Shown here: in pieces, positions 49,372 through 58,356 of the stretch
Layout of the letters: every line of letters starts with the position of its first letter
Position numbering within the stretch: position 1 is the stretch's first letter
Assembly (NCBI RefSeq): GCF_036170895.1
Contig: NZ_CP108036.1
Coordinates: 5,697,501-5,761,500, forward strand
Length of the DNA: 64,000 bases
Reading direction: 5' to 3'
From: Streptomyces erythrochromogenes
GTDB taxonomy: Bacteria; Actinomycetota; Actinomycetes; Streptomycetales; Streptomycetaceae
Notes under the pieces: model-generated
What the model was told of the DNA's origin: nothing
Databases searched by the model: none
Seen by the model: the letters and a program-made list of their open reading frames with translations, nothing else
Made by a program: the position numbers and the translations under genes

Positions 49372-50523
49372 TTACTTCGCGACCGCTGCGGCGAGCTTGG
49401 ACAGCGGCTCGGCGAGCGCGTTCACGCCGTCCGAGAGCTCCTTGCGCTCCGCCTCGCCGACCTTGTCGTACGAGGTGAACTCGTAGGAGGTCTTGTCGGC
49501 GCGGTACTTGTCCAGAAGGGTGTTCAGGGCCGCGAACTGGGCGTCGAGCTGCTTGGACAGCTCCGGGTCGTTCTTCTCGGCGATCGGCTTGAGCAGGTCG
49601 TACGCCTTCTGCGCGCCCTCGACGTTGGCCTTGAAGTCGACCAGGTCGGTGTGGGAGTAGCGCTCCTCCTCACCCGTGACCTTGCCTGTGGCGACCTCGT
49701 CGAGGAGCTCCTTGGCGCCGTTGGCGATCGAGGTGGGGGTGATCTCCGCCTGGCCGACCTTCTTCTGCCAGTCGGTCAGGTCCGCGATCAGGGTGTCGGC
49801 GAGCTTCTTGTCGTTGTCGTCGATCTTGTTGTCGGCCCACAGGGACTTCTCCAGGCGGTGCCAGCCCGTCCAGTCCTTCGCGGGGTCCTGGCCGGCCTCC
49901 AGGCCGTCCTCGCGGACGTCGACCTTCGGGTCGATGTCGCCGAAGGACTCGGCGACCGGCTCGGTGCGCTCCCAGCCGATGCGGGAGGGGGCGTACGCCT
50001 TCTTGGCTGCCTCGACGTCGCCGGCCCTGACCGCGTCCGCGAAGGCCTGCGCCTTGGGGAGCGTCTCCTCGGCCTGCGCGACGACGTACGCGCGGTACGC
50101 GGCGACGGCGGCGTCGGCCTCCGGGCTGCGCTTCTCCTCGGCGGCGCCCTTGGCCCCGGTCGCCTTGACCTTCTGGGCGATGCCGTCGCCCTTCATGCCG
50201 GGCTTGCAGACGATCTCGTAGTCGCCCGCCTTGATCTCGGCGGTGATGGACGCCTTGGTGCCCGGGCCGATGTTCTCGCGCTCGGTGACGATGCGGGCGT
50301 CCGGGAAGAGGACGTAGACCTCGGTGACCTTGGAGCCCTTGTTCTCGACGTCGATCTGCACCTTGCCGGCCGGGAACTCCGTCTTCGACACGTCGCAGGC
50401 GCTGTCGGAGGCCGCCACGCGGATCGCGTCGTCGCCCGCGTCGCTCTTCTGGGAGCAGCCGGTGGCGACGGTCAGAGCGACCACCGCGGTGGCGGCGGCG
50501 ACGGTGAGGCGGGCGGGGCGCAT
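49372..50523 (-). CDS. efeO: EfeO lipoprotein, cupredoxin plus M75 domains
   Basis: 383 residues from the ATG at 50523, with AGGAG eight bases upstream. The signal peptide ends at the lipobox VATGCSQKSD, so the protein is a lipoprotein. The N-terminal cupredoxin-like domain is at about 35-130 (VQIDVENKGSKVTEVYVLFP and the Cys in YEIVCKPGMKG). The M75/EfeO domain is at about 135-383 with the family HxxE motif in GWHRLEKSLWADNK and WERTEPVAESFGDID. It captures ferrous or ferric iron for EfeU. It is the first gene of efeOBU and has a weak iron box 51 bp upstream. The domain order matches E. coli EfeO. Confidence 0.93.
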   Translation of the reverse strand: MRPARLTVAAATAVVALTVATGCSQKSDAGDDAIRVAASDSACDVSKTEFPAGKVQIDVENKGSKVTEVYVLFPDARIVTERENIGPGTKASITAEIKAGDYEIVCKPGMKGDGIAQKVKATGAKGAAEEKRSPEADAAVAAYRAYVVAQAEETLPKAQAFADAVRAGDVEAAKKAYAPSRIGWERTEPVAESFGDIDPKVDVREDGLEAGQDPAKDWTGWHRLEKSLWADNKIDDNDKKLADTLIADLTDWQKKVGQAEITPTSIANGAKELLDEVATGKVTGEEERYSHTDLVDFKANVEGAQKAYDLLKPIAEKNDPELSKQLDAQFAALNTLLDKYRADKTSYEFTSYDKVGEAERKELSDGVNALAEPLSKLAAAVAK

Positions 50524-50573
50524 AGGGGGCTCCTGGGCGTCGGACGAGGGCCGTCCCAAGGGGGAGAGGCCAG

Positions 50574-50592
50574 TGAGGCGGACCTAACTTAA
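50574..50592. promoter_or_regulatory. Weak iron box upstream of efeO
   Basis: On the minus strand TTAAGTTAGGTCCGCCTCA agrees with the DmdR/IdeR consensus TTAGGTTAGGCTAACCTAA at 13 of 19 bases. A second weak, shifted site runs to about 50605. It sits 51 bp before the efeO ATG. The site could bind the iron-dependent repressor with low affinity. Confidence 0.55.
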
Positions 50593-50709
50593 CCGAGCCT
50601 TACTTCACCCATACCCCCTCGTGCAGTGATTCAGGTCTCACGTTCCGGGCTGGGACACGGGGCCGTCACGGACCCTCCACGACAAGCCCATGGCCCGGTC
50701 AAGCGGGGG

Positions 50710-51660
50710 TCAAGAGGGCATGCCGTCCGGTATGCCGGCGGGTTCCGGGACGCGTTCGGCGGCGCGTTCCGTGGCTCGTACGGGGACCACCAGCGGGGCA
50801 CCCGTGCGGGGGTGCGGGAGCACCTCTACGGGCTGCCGGTACACGCGGCTGAGGAGGGCGTCCTCGAACACCTCGGCGGGCGGGCCGTCCGCGGCGATCC
50901 GCCCGTCGTGCAGGACTGCGGCCCGGTCCGCGTAGGCGGCGGCCAGCCCCAGGTCGTGCAGGACGACGACGACCGCGTCACCTGCCCCGGCCCGCTCCCG
51001 GCAGATGCGCAGCACGAGTTCCTGGTGGCGCAGGTCGAGGGCGGCGGTGGGCTCGTCGAGCAGCAGCAGCGGGGCCCGTTGGGCCAGTACGCGGGCCAGC
51101 GCGACCCGGGCCCGCTCGCCGCCGGAGAGCGCGGAGAAGGGGCGCGCGGCGAATTCGGTGACCTCGGCCGCGGCCATCGCGGTGGCGACGGCCTCCTCGT
51201 CCGCCTCGGCGAAGGGGGTGCCGGCCCAGGGCGCGCGGCCCATCCGTACGACGTCCTCCACCGGGAAGGGGAAGGACAGCGCGGCCGACTGGGGCAGGAC
51301 CGAGCGGCGCAGCGCGAGGTCCGGGGCGCTCCAGTCGCCCACCGGGCGGCCGTCGATGCGGACTTCGCCGGAGGCGGCGGGCAGGTCCGCGGCGAGGGCG
51401 CCGAGGAGGGTGGACTTGCCTGCGCCGTTGGGGCCGACCAGGGCCAGCACCTCCCCGGCGCGGGCGGACAGTTCGATGCCGGCGAGCACCTCGCGCTGCC
51501 CGAGCCGGACGTGCAGGTCCACGGCTTCGGCGAGGGCCGTGCCGGGCGCCGGGCGGGCCGGGACGGTGCGGCGGCCGCGGGCGAACAGTCGGGACAGCGT
51601 GCCGGGCCTGGCGGTGGCCGTGGCGGCGGTCGCGTCGGCGGTGGTGGTGGTGCGGGTCAC
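50710..51660 (-). CDS. hmuV: Haem ABC transporter ATP-binding protein HmuV
   Basis: 316 residues from the GTG at 51660, with AAGGAGG upstream. ABC ATPase motifs are complete: Walker A in ALVGPNGAGKSTLLGAL, Q-loop VLPQSAALSF, signature FSALSGGERARVALARVL, Walker B LLLLDEPTAALDLRH and the H-loop VVVVLHDLGLAA. The N-terminal 45 residues are low-complexity. The start overlaps the permease stop (GTGA). It energises import of haem (or an iron siderophore) through HmuU; the adjacent HmuT, HtaA and haem oxygenase genes favour haem. Confidence 0.9.
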   Translation of the reverse strand: MTRTTTTADATAATATARPGTLSRLFARGRRTVPARPAPGTALAEAVDLHVRLGQREVLAGIELSARAGEVLALVGPNGAGKSTLLGALAADLPAASGEVRIDGRPVGDWSAPDLALRRSVLPQSAALSFPFPVEDVVRMGRAPWAGTPFAEADEEAVATAMAAAEVTEFAARPFSALSGGERARVALARVLAQRAPLLLLDEPTAALDLRHQELVLRICRERAGAGDAVVVVLHDLGLAAAYADRAAVLHDGRIAADGPPAEVFEDALLSRVYRQPVEVLPHPRTGAPLVVPVRATERAAERVPEPAGIPDGMPS

Positions 51661-52913
51661 GCCCAGCCTCCTTGCTTGCGGCGGGTGCGACGCAGCAGCC
51701 AGAAGAAGAACGGGCTGCCGATCAGGGCGGTCAGGACACCGAGCGGCAGCTCGGCGGGCTGGGCGAGGGTCCGGGCGGCGAGGTCGCCCGCGACCAGGAC
51801 CACGGCGCCGGCCAGGGCGCTGCCCGGGACCAGGAAGCGGTGGCCGGGGCCGTTGGCCATGCGCAGCAGGTGCGGGACGAGCAGGCCGATGAAGGTGATG
51901 ACGCCGGCGACGGCCACGGCGGCCGCGGTGAGCAGCGCGACGACCAGGATGAGGGCCAGGCGCAGCCGTTCGACGTCGATGCCGAGGTGGCGGGCGGGCC
52001 GCTCGCCGAGCGAGAGCAGGTCGAGCCGGCGGGCGTAGAAGGGGGCGACGAGCAGGCCGGCGACGGCGCAGGGCAGGACCGCGAGCACCTTGGGCCAGGT
52101 GGCCTGGGCCAGGGAGCCCAGTTGCCAGAAGGTGATCTGGTTGACCTGGCCGCTGTCCGCGAAGAACACGAACAGGCCGATGAGGGCGCCGGCGAAGGCG
52201 TTGACCGCGATGCCGGTGAGGATCAGCGTGACGATCTCCGTCTTCCCGCCGTTGCGGGAGAGGAGGTAGACCGAGCTGACGGTGATCAGGCCCGCGACGA
52301 ACGCGCAGACGGTGATGGTCCAGTTGCCGAAGAAGCTGAGGCCGAGGCCGATGGCGGCGACCGCGCCGACGGCGGCGCCCGCCGAGATGCCGATGACGCC
52401 GGGCTCGGCGAGGGGGTTGCCGAAGACGCCCTGCATGAGCGCGCCGGCGCAGCCGAGGCTGGCGCCGACGAGCAGCGCGAGCACGACGCGGGGGAGGCGT
52501 ACGTTCCACAGCACGCTCTCGCCGACCCGGTCCAGCGGTGCCCCGCCGAGGCCCAGGCGGTGCTGGGCGGAGGCGAGTACGTCCGCGGTGGGGATGCGGT
52601 AGGCGCCGGTGCCGGCGGAGACCAGGGCGAGGAGGAGCAGGGTCGCGACCAGGGCGACGGTGAGGAGCAGGGCCTTCCGGCCGCGACGGCGGCGGCGTTC
52701 GCCTGCGGCGGGCTCGGCGGGCTCGGCGGGCTCGGTTCCCGTGCCGGTGGCTTCGCCGGGGGCGGCTCCGGTGGGGCCGGGGGCGTGCCGGGGCGTCTCC
52801 TCGGGCGCCGAACGGTTCTCCTTGTCGGACGGTGCGGCGGCGGTGCGTTCGGCGCCCTGCGGGGAGCGCCCCGGCACACACCCGTCCCCGGCGGTGTCGT
52901 AGGAGAGCGTCAC
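51657..52913 (-). CDS. hmuU: FecCD-type haem ABC permease HmuU
   Basis: 418 residues. An extended N-terminal cytoplasmic region of about 78 residues (Pro/Glu/Ala-rich, RRRRRGRK before the first helix) is longer than usual. About nine to ten TM helices follow. FecCD signatures are RLPRVVLALLVGASLGCAGA, FGNPLAEPGVIGISAGAAVG, LILTGIAVNAFAGALIG and FIGLLVPHLLRMANGPGH. It forms the membrane channel of the haem transporter with HmuT and HmuV. GTG at 52913 lies 1 bp past the end of the hmuT stop codon, and its stop overlaps hmuV, so the three are one translationally coupled operon. Confidence 0.9.
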   Translation of the reverse strand: MTLSYDTAGDGCVPGRSPQGAERTAAAPSDKENRSAPEETPRHAPGPTGAAPGEATGTGTEPAEPAEPAAGERRRRRGRKALLLTVALVATLLLLALVSAGTGAYRIPTADVLASAQHRLGLGGAPLDRVGESVLWNVRLPRVVLALLVGASLGCAGALMQGVFGNPLAEPGVIGISAGAAVGAVAAIGLGLSFFGNWTITVCAFVAGLITVSSVYLLSRNGGKTEIVTLILTGIAVNAFAGALIGLFVFFADSGQVNQITFWQLGSLAQATWPKVLAVLPCAVAGLLVAPFYARRLDLLSLGERPARHLGIDVERLRLALILVVALLTAAAVAVAGVITFIGLLVPHLLRMANGPGHRFLVPGSALAGAVVLVAGDLAARTLAQPAELPLGVLTALIGSPFFFWLLRRTRRKQGGWA

Positions 52914-52914
52914 C

Positions 52915-53985
52915 TCAGGCTCCCTTGCCGTAGAGCTGGGTGATCAGGGAGGACAGGACCTGGTCCGTACGGGGGCCGTAGTTGAGCAGGACCCCGTCGT
53001 CGACCGTGAGCACGCGGCGGTCCATGCCGGCCGGGGTCTGGGCGACGCCCGGGATCTTCACCAGGCCGTCGATGCCGCCGACCGATTCGAGGCCCTTGGA
53101 CATGACCAGGATCGCGTCGGGGGCGGCGGCCGCCAGGGCCTCGCTGGTGATCGGGGTGAAGTCCTTGCCGAGGCCGGACTCCTTGCCGGTGTCGACCGCG
53201 CCGGCCGCCTCCAGCAGCGAGGCGGCGCCGGAGTCCGAACCGCCCAGCAGGTAGACGGAGGCGGTGCCCCGCAGGTAGAGGAACGCCACCCGGGGCTGCT
53301 TGCCCCCGGCCGCAGGAACGTTCTTGCGGACGGCTGCGATCCGGTCGGCGGTGCGCTGGTTCAGCTGGGCGCCTGCGTCCTTGACGCCGAGCGCCGCGGC
53401 GACGGTGTCGATCCGCTTCGGAACGTCGTCCAGCCCCTTGGCGGGAGCGACCACGAGGACCGGGATGCCGGCGTCGCGGATCTGCTGGACCGCCTCGGCG
53501 GGACCGGTGGTGGTCTCCGTCAGCACCAGCGTGGGGCGCAGTGAGAGCACGCTCTCGGCGGAGACGTCGTGGCCACGTGTCACCACCGGCAGCCGGGCGG
53601 CCTGTTCGAAGGTGGCCGTGATGTCCCGGGCGACGACCTGTCCGCCGAGGCCCAGCGTGTGGACGATCTCGTTGAGGCTGCCGGTCAGCGGGATCACCCG
53701 GTCGGCCGAGGTGACGGTCACCTGGGCGCCGTCGGCCGAGGGCACGGTCACCGGCAGTGCGGGCTGCGGCGTCGCGGCGAGCGGCTCCACCCGGTCCGGA
53801 GCGGCAGCGGCGGCGGGGGCGGATGAGCCCGGAGGGGTGGCCGTACCTCCGCAGCCCGTCAGCGCGAGTGCCAGTGCTGCCACGGCAACTGCGAGACGGG
53901 GAAAGCGGTGTGACGCGGCGGGCGTAGGCACGAAGGCACCGTCCTGATCGTCCGACTGAGGTTCTGGGGACCGGGGGGTTTCCAT
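52915..53985 (-). CDS. hmuT: Haem-binding lipoprotein HmuT
   Basis: 356 residues. A 28-residue leader precedes LAVAVAALALALTGCGGTA, with lipobox LTGC, so it is a lipoprotein; an in-frame GTG near 53930 may be the true start. The periplasmic-binding fold III signatures are RVIPLTGSLNEIVHTLGLGG, SVLSLRPTLVLTETTTG, AFLYLRGTASVYLLGG and DAILVMSKGLESVGGIDGL. This is the cluster A-8 type that includes HmuT and BtuF. Pairing with HmuU/V and the divergent htaA genes supports haem. An overlapping pair of iron boxes lies in the 61 bp between this gene and htaA. Confidence 0.88.
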   Translation of the reverse strand: METPRSPEPQSDDQDGAFVPTPAASHRFPRLAVAVAALALALTGCGGTATPPGSSAPAAAAAPDRVEPLAATPQPALPVTVPSADGAQVTVTSADRVIPLTGSLNEIVHTLGLGGQVVARDITATFEQAARLPVVTRGHDVSAESVLSLRPTLVLTETTTGPAEAVQQIRDAGIPVLVVAPAKGLDDVPKRIDTVAAALGVKDAGAQLNQRTADRIAAVRKNVPAAGGKQPRVAFLYLRGTASVYLLGGSDSGAASLLEAAGAVDTGKESGLGKDFTPITSEALAAAAPDAILVMSKGLESVGGIDGLVKIPGVAQTPAGMDRRVLTVDDGVLLNYGPRTDQVLSSLITQLYGKGA

Positions 53986-53996
53986 CCGGCCTGGGT

Positions 53997-54020
53997 TTAG
54001 CTTAGGTTAGCCTAACCTTG
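53997..54020. promoter_or_regulatory. Iron boxes (DmdR/IdeR type), two overlapping, between hmuT and htaA
   Basis: TTAGCTTAGGTTAGCCTAA (53997-54015) and TTAGGTTAGCCTAACCTTG (54002-54020) each match the 19-bp consensus TTAGGTTAGGCTAACCTAA at 16 bases. Two shifted sites fit binding of two repressor dimers on opposite faces of the helix. They would control both divergent operons. Confidence 0.9.
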
Positions 54021-54046
54021 CTTGCTAGACCCTGGAGGGGGCAGTC

Positions 54047-55726
54047 ATGCCCGCGAGACCCATCCGTACGCTCACCATGGCCCTGCTGGCGGGCCTGTTG
54101 GGGGCTCTGCTCCCGGCGGCCGCCGCCCACGCGGGCACCGTGCAGGGGGGTCGGCTCGACTGGGGCATCAAATCGTCTTTCCAGAGTTATGTCACCGGTC
54201 CGGTGGCAAAAGGCGGTTTCAAGCTGAAGAGCGGAGCCGCCACGGTCGGCGGAAGTCTGTTCCGCTTCCACTCGGCGACCGGCTCCTACGACCCCGGGAC
54301 GGGCGCGTTCGAGGCCTCGTACTCCGGCGGAGTGACCTTTCAGGGCCACCAGAAGCCGGACGGCGCCTACGAGCTGGACATGACCGTCAGCCGCCCCACC
54401 GTCAAGATCAGCGGCGGTAGCGGGACGCTGTACGTGGACGTCTCCAGCAAGGCCAAGGACACCGGCACGGTCAGCAACCAGAGCCAGGTGCCCTTCGCGA
54501 CGCTCGGCGTCGGCGGGATCAACATGAAGGGCGGCGGCACCCCGCTGACCCTCACGAACATCCCGGTCACCCTCACTTCCCAGGGCGCCCAGGCGTTCGC
54601 CGGCTACTACCCGGCCGGCGCGCAGCTCGACCCGCTCTCGCTCTCGGCCGACGTGAAGGCGGCGCCGGCGGCGGAGGCCTCGCAGTCGTCGTCCGCGCAG
54701 CCGAGCACCACGTCCGAGGCGTCGCAGGCGCCCGGCGCCTTCGCCGACGCCGCCGTCGACTGGGGGGTGCGCCGCACCTTCCGCGAGTACGTCACCGGTT
54801 CGATCGGCCAGGGCAAGTGGACCCTCGCCGAAGGGGCCCAGGACGGTGGCGCGCTGTTCCGCTTCCCGCAGGGCAAGGGCGTGTACGACGGCCAGAAAGG
54901 CACTCTTGACGCGGCCTTCGCCGGCACCGTCCGGTTCACCGGAGCCCACCTGGACCTGACGCTCGCCACCGTGGGCGTGAAGGTGGAGAACGGCAAGGGC
55001 GTGCTGTCCGCGGACGTCACCACGGCGGGCACGACGAAGAACGCCGTCCCGCTGGTCGAGTTCGACGCCAAGGGCCTGAAGGCCGAGGGCGCGCTCGTCA
55101 CCCTGACCGAGGCCCCGGCCACCCTCACCGAGGGCGGCTCCCAGGCCTTCAACTCCATGTACAAGGCCGGCACCGAGATGGACCCCGTCTCGCTGGCCGT
55201 CGCCCTCGACGCCACCGCGAAGCTGCCGGCCCTGCCCGACCTGGGCTCCACGGCCTCGCCGTCGGCGGCTGCCGCCCCCGCACCGTCGGCGGGCGAACAG
55301 GCCCCCGCCGCGGAGTCCGGGGAGTCCTCGAACACCGGGCTCTACGTGGGCCTGGCCGTGGGCGTCCTGCTCCTGGCCGCCGCCGCAGCCTTCCTGCTGC
55401 GCAAGCGCCGCACGGCCCCGGCCGCAGCCTCGGCGCCGGGCCAGGCCACGGCCCCGGCCACCGGTGCCGCTTCCGCAGCCTCGGCGCCCGCCGCGGGCTC
55501 GGCCCAGGCGCCGGCCGCGGGCTCGGCCGCTCCCGCTTCCGCGGCGCCCGCCACGGCTTCGGCCTCCGGCTCGGCTCCGGCCGCTGCCGGGGAGTCGGTC
55601 GCCGCGCCGGAGCCGGCGGCCGCCACGGAGCCCGCTGCGGCCCCGGGCTCGGGCTCGGCTTCGGGGTCGGGCTCGGCGGCGGATGCCGACCGGTCGGACG
55701 GCGCGCCCGCCGACGCCTCGAAGTAG
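54047..55726 (+). CDS. htaA: HtaA-type haem-binding surface protein, two HtaA domains
   Basis: 559 residues, with GGAGGG before the ATG. The signal peptide is ALLAGLLGALLPAAAAHA. Domains 1 and 2 each carry the HtaA signatures: LDWGIKSSFQSYVTG and WGVRRTFREYVTG, FRFHSATGSYDPGTG and FRFPQGKGVYDGQKG, and VDVSS or ADVTT tracts. In Corynebacterium HtaA domains bind haem with conserved Tyr and His residues; the Tyr of FREYVTG-type motifs is preserved. A membrane helix (YVGLAVGVLLLAAAAAFLLR, about 430-450) is followed by about 105 residues of Ala/Pro/Ser on the cytoplasmic side, which is odd. An iron box lies upstream. Confidence 0.9.
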   Translation: MPARPIRTLTMALLAGLLGALLPAAAAHAGTVQGGRLDWGIKSSFQSYVTGPVAKGGFKLKSGAATVGGSLFRFHSATGSYDPGTGAFEASYSGGVTFQGHQKPDGAYELDMTVSRPTVKISGGSGTLYVDVSSKAKDTGTVSNQSQVPFATLGVGGINMKGGGTPLTLTNIPVTLTSQGAQAFAGYYPAGAQLDPLSLSADVKAAPAAEASQSSSAQPSTTSEASQAPGAFADAAVDWGVRRTFREYVTGSIGQGKWTLAEGAQDGGALFRFPQGKGVYDGQKGTLDAAFAGTVRFTGAHLDLTLATVGVKVENGKGVLSADVTTAGTTKNAVPLVEFDAKGLKAEGALVTLTEAPATLTEGGSQAFNSMYKAGTEMDPVSLAVALDATAKLPALPDLGSTASPSAAAAPAPSAGEQAPAAESGESSNTGLYVGLAVGVLLLAAAAAFLLRKRRTAPAAASAPGQATAPATGAASAASAPAAGSAQAPAAGSAAPASAAPATASASGSAPAAAGESVAAPEPAAATEPAAAPGSGSASGSGSAADADRSDGAPADASK

Positions 55727-55776
55727 CGCCCCGCCCCTCCCCCCTTTCCCCTTCCGTCCCCCAGGAGTGCCCCGCC

Positions 55777-57201
55777 ATGTCGTCCATCCGCCGCCCGATC
55801 TCCCTCGCGGCCGCCGTCCTGACCGCCGCCGCTCTCGGCGCCACCGCCTTCGCCCTGCCGGCCACCGCCGCGGGCGGCCCCCCGGCCGGGCCCGTGAAGA
55901 TCGTCGGCGGCACCCTCGACTGGGGCGTCCTCGCCAGCTACCGCGCCTACGTGACCGGCATGGCCAAGGGCACCATCACCGTCGCCGACGGCGCCCAGCA
56001 GAACGCCGACGGCACCCTGCGATTCGTCGAGCCGACCGGCCAGTACGACCCGGCCGGCGGCCACGTGGTGAAGGCCGCCTTCAAGGGCAGCGTCACCTTC
56101 TCCTCTCCTGCCCCGCCGACCGGCCACGGCTTCGAGGTCAAGCTGTCGGACATACGCATCGACACCGGTACCAAGAAGCTGACCGCGGACGTCACCAAGT
56201 CCGGTGCCACCGCCCAGGACGTGCCGCTGGCCACCGTCGCCTTCGCCGGCCAGTCGATGACCGGCCTGGCGACGACCCTCACCAAGGAGGCCGCGGACGC
56301 GCTCGGTTCCGCCGGCTACGAGAACAAGGCCGGCGACCCGCTCACCGCGAACCTGAAGTTCGAGCAGCCCGCCCCCGAGCCGACCCCGACGAAGCCGACC
56401 CCGACCCAGGACCCCACCCCCACAAAGGACCCGAGCCCCACCGCTCCGGCCGACGGAGCGCAGAAGGTCCTGAACGGCAAGCTGACGTGGGGTGTGAAGG
56501 AGTCCTTCCGCCGGTACGTGCTGGGCGCGGGCTCGATCACCCCGGCCGGCGGCGCCGCCAAGAACGGCGAACTCTTCGACTTCGCCTTCGGCAAGGGAGG
56601 GCTGGACGCGAAGAAGCAGAAGCTGAACGCCTCCTTCGAGGGCAACCTCCGCTTCCAGTACGCGGCCCACGGCATCGACATGACCTTCGGCAACCCCCGC
56701 ATCGACGCCACCGGCAAGACCGGCACCCTGTACGTCGACGTCAAGAACGCCGCCGGCAGCAAGACGGGCGTCGCCTTCGCCACGCTCGACCTGTCGAAGA
56801 CCGACTACAAGACCAAGAACGGCGTGCTGGCGCTGAACGGCGTGCCGGCGGCCTTCACCGCCGACGGCGCGGCCGTCTTCGCCAACGACACCACCGGCTC
56901 CATGTACAAGGCGGGCGACGCGATCGACCCGCTCACCTTCTCCGTGGCGTTGGACAAGGACGCCACCCTGCCGCCGTCCACGGGCGGCACCACCGGCGGC
57001 GGCTCGACGGGCGGAACCACCGGCGGTACGGCTGGCACCGCGGGCGGCGGTTCGGTCGGCGGCGGCTCCGTCGGCGGCAACCTCGCCAACACCGGTGCCG
57101 AGATTCCGGCCGGGGCGCTGCTTACCACCTCCGGTGTCGTCATCGCGGCCGGCGCGGGCGCGATATACATGGCGCGCAGGCGCCGTACGGCCCAGGTCTG
57201 A
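55777..57201 (+). CDS. Second HtaA haem-binding protein with LAxTG sortase signal
   Basis: 474 residues, 50 bp after htaA with AGGAG before the ATG. A signal peptide (LAAAVLTAAALGATAFALPA) precedes two HtaA domains, GTLDWGVLASYRAYVTGMAK (about 45-230) and LTWGVKESFRRYVLGAGS (about 235-400), separated by a Pro/Thr repeat (EPTPTKPTPTQDPTPTKDP). The C-terminus is a Gly/Ser/Thr spacer, then NLANTGAEIP, a hydrophobic helix (LLTTSGVVIAAGAGAIYMA) and a basic tail (RRRRTAQV). LANTG is the motif cut by class E sortases in Streptomyces, so the protein is probably linked to the cell wall. It would capture haem and pass it to HmuT. Confidence 0.9.
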   Translation: MSSIRRPISLAAAVLTAAALGATAFALPATAAGGPPAGPVKIVGGTLDWGVLASYRAYVTGMAKGTITVADGAQQNADGTLRFVEPTGQYDPAGGHVVKAAFKGSVTFSSPAPPTGHGFEVKLSDIRIDTGTKKLTADVTKSGATAQDVPLATVAFAGQSMTGLATTLTKEAADALGSAGYENKAGDPLTANLKFEQPAPEPTPTKPTPTQDPTPTKDPSPTAPADGAQKVLNGKLTWGVKESFRRYVLGAGSITPAGGAAKNGELFDFAFGKGGLDAKKQKLNASFEGNLRFQYAAHGIDMTFGNPRIDATGKTGTLYVDVKNAAGSKTGVAFATLDLSKTDYKTKNGVLALNGVPAAFTADGAAVFANDTTGSMYKAGDAIDPLTFSVALDKDATLPPSTGGTTGGGSTGGTTGGTAGTAGGGSVGGGSVGGNLANTGAEIPAGALLTTSGVVIAAGAGAIYMARRRRTAQV

Positions 57202-57220
57202 ACCGTGCTTGAATTCCCGC

Positions 57221-57886
57221 GTGAACGATCTCGATGTCCTGAAGGTCTTTTGCGCGGGTGACGGCCGGTACGGCAACCTGCTCGGCGTCGTGCGCGACGG
57301 CCGGACCTGCCCCGACGACGCGTCGCGGCAGGCGCTGGCCGCCGAACTCGGCTACAGCGAGACGGTGTTCGTCGACGACCCCGAGCGCGGGGTCGTCGAC
57401 ATCCGCACCCCCGGCACGCGGATGTCCTTCGCGGGACACCCGCTGGTCGGGGTCGCGTGGTTGCTGGACATCGAGGAGCTCCAGCCGCCCGCCGGATCGG
57501 TATGGGCCCGTGACGACGGGGAGTTCACCTGGATCACGGCCCGGCCCGAGTGGGTCGAGGGCAAGCGCACCCAGCAGTACGACAGCGTCGCCGAGGTCGA
57601 GGCGCTCCCGGCGCCGCCGCCCGGCGAGGGCTGGCTGTACGCCTGGGCGTGGGAGGACGAGGCCGCGGGCCGCGTCCGGGCCCGGGGCTTCCCGCGCCGC
57701 CCCGACGGCGTCATCGCCGAGGACGAGGCCACCGGTTCGGCGGCGATCCTGCTGACGGCCCAGCTGGACCGAGCCCTGAACATCACCCAGGGCGCCGGCT
57801 CCCAGATCCTCACCGCCCCCGGTGCCGACGGCACGATCGAGGTGGGCGGCCGCGTCCGCTTCGCCCCGCCCGTCCACCCCGCGTAG
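57221..57886 (+). CDS. PhzF-family protein, short form
   Basis: 221 residues from the GTG at 57221; the longer reading frame upstream overlaps the sortase signal gene. Family signs are VLKVFCAGDGRYGNLLGVV, LGYSETVFVDD, RMSFAGHPLVGVAWLL and VIAEDEATGSAAILLTAQL. It is shorter than the 280-300 residue norm, and the N-terminal half of the fold looks compact. The substrate is unknown. Although it follows the haem genes on the same strand, it has no Shine-Dalgarno sequence and may be separate. Confidence 0.75.
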   Translation: MNDLDVLKVFCAGDGRYGNLLGVVRDGRTCPDDASRQALAAELGYSETVFVDDPERGVVDIRTPGTRMSFAGHPLVGVAWLLDIEELQPPAGSVWARDDGEFTWITARPEWVEGKRTQQYDSVAEVEALPAPPPGEGWLYAWAWEDEAAGRVRARGFPRRPDGVIAEDEATGSAAILLTAQLDRALNITQGAGSQILTAPGADGTIEVGGRVRFAPPVHPA

Positions 57887-57956
57887 GTATCCCGCACCCG
57901 GGAAGTGAGTACGCGGGCGCTGACGCGGGAGCCGGGTGCCGCGGTGGGATGGCGTC

Positions 57957-58274
57957 ATGACGACGAACCCCATGCCCCGTCCGCCCTACGAGCGGCGGCA
58001 GTGGCTGGCCGTGGCCGTGCTCTTCACCGTGCTGGCGCCCGCCGCCGCCTGGCTCGGCCAGGCGCTCTCGTACGGGCCCGGTGCCCCGGGCCCCTACGCC
58101 CTGTTCTACGTCGTCCCGTTCGCGCTGGTGGCCGCCACCTGGATCCCGCCGCGGACCGACGCCCAGCGCAGGCGGCGCTTCGCGCTGGGGAGCGCCGGCT
58201 GCCTCTTGGCCCTCTTCTACCCGAACGTACTGCTCGTCACCTGGCTCGTGCTGTGGGCGCTCACGGCCTCCTGA
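57957..58274 (+). CDS. Small membrane protein, about three TM segments
   Basis: 105 residues from the ATG at 57957; an ATG at 57936 is possible. Hydrophobic segments are WLAVAVLFTVLAPAAAWLG, YALFYVVPFALVAATWI and LLALFYPNVLLVTWLVLWAL, with a basic loop (TDAQRRRRFA) between the last two. Family not recognised. It ends before a strong hairpin terminator. Confidence 0.6.
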   Translation: MTTNPMPRPPYERRQWLAVAVLFTVLAPAAAWLGQALSYGPGAPGPYALFYVVPFALVAATWIPPRTDAQRRRRFALGSAGCLLALFYPNVLLVTWLVLWALTAS

Positions 58275-58283
58275 AACGGCCGC

Positions 58284-58322
58284 GGGGCCGGTCCGGGTGC
58301 ACTGTGCACCCGGACCGGCCCC
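58284..58322. terminator. Perfect 18-bp hairpin terminator between convergent genes
   Basis: GGGGCCGGTCCGGGTGCA (58284-58301), loop CTG, exact complement 58305-58322. It is the strongest hairpin seen in the window and could end both the small membrane gene and hmuO. Confidence 0.9.
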
Positions 58323-58356
58323 GGACTCGTACCCGCGCCCGTGCCTGTACACGACG

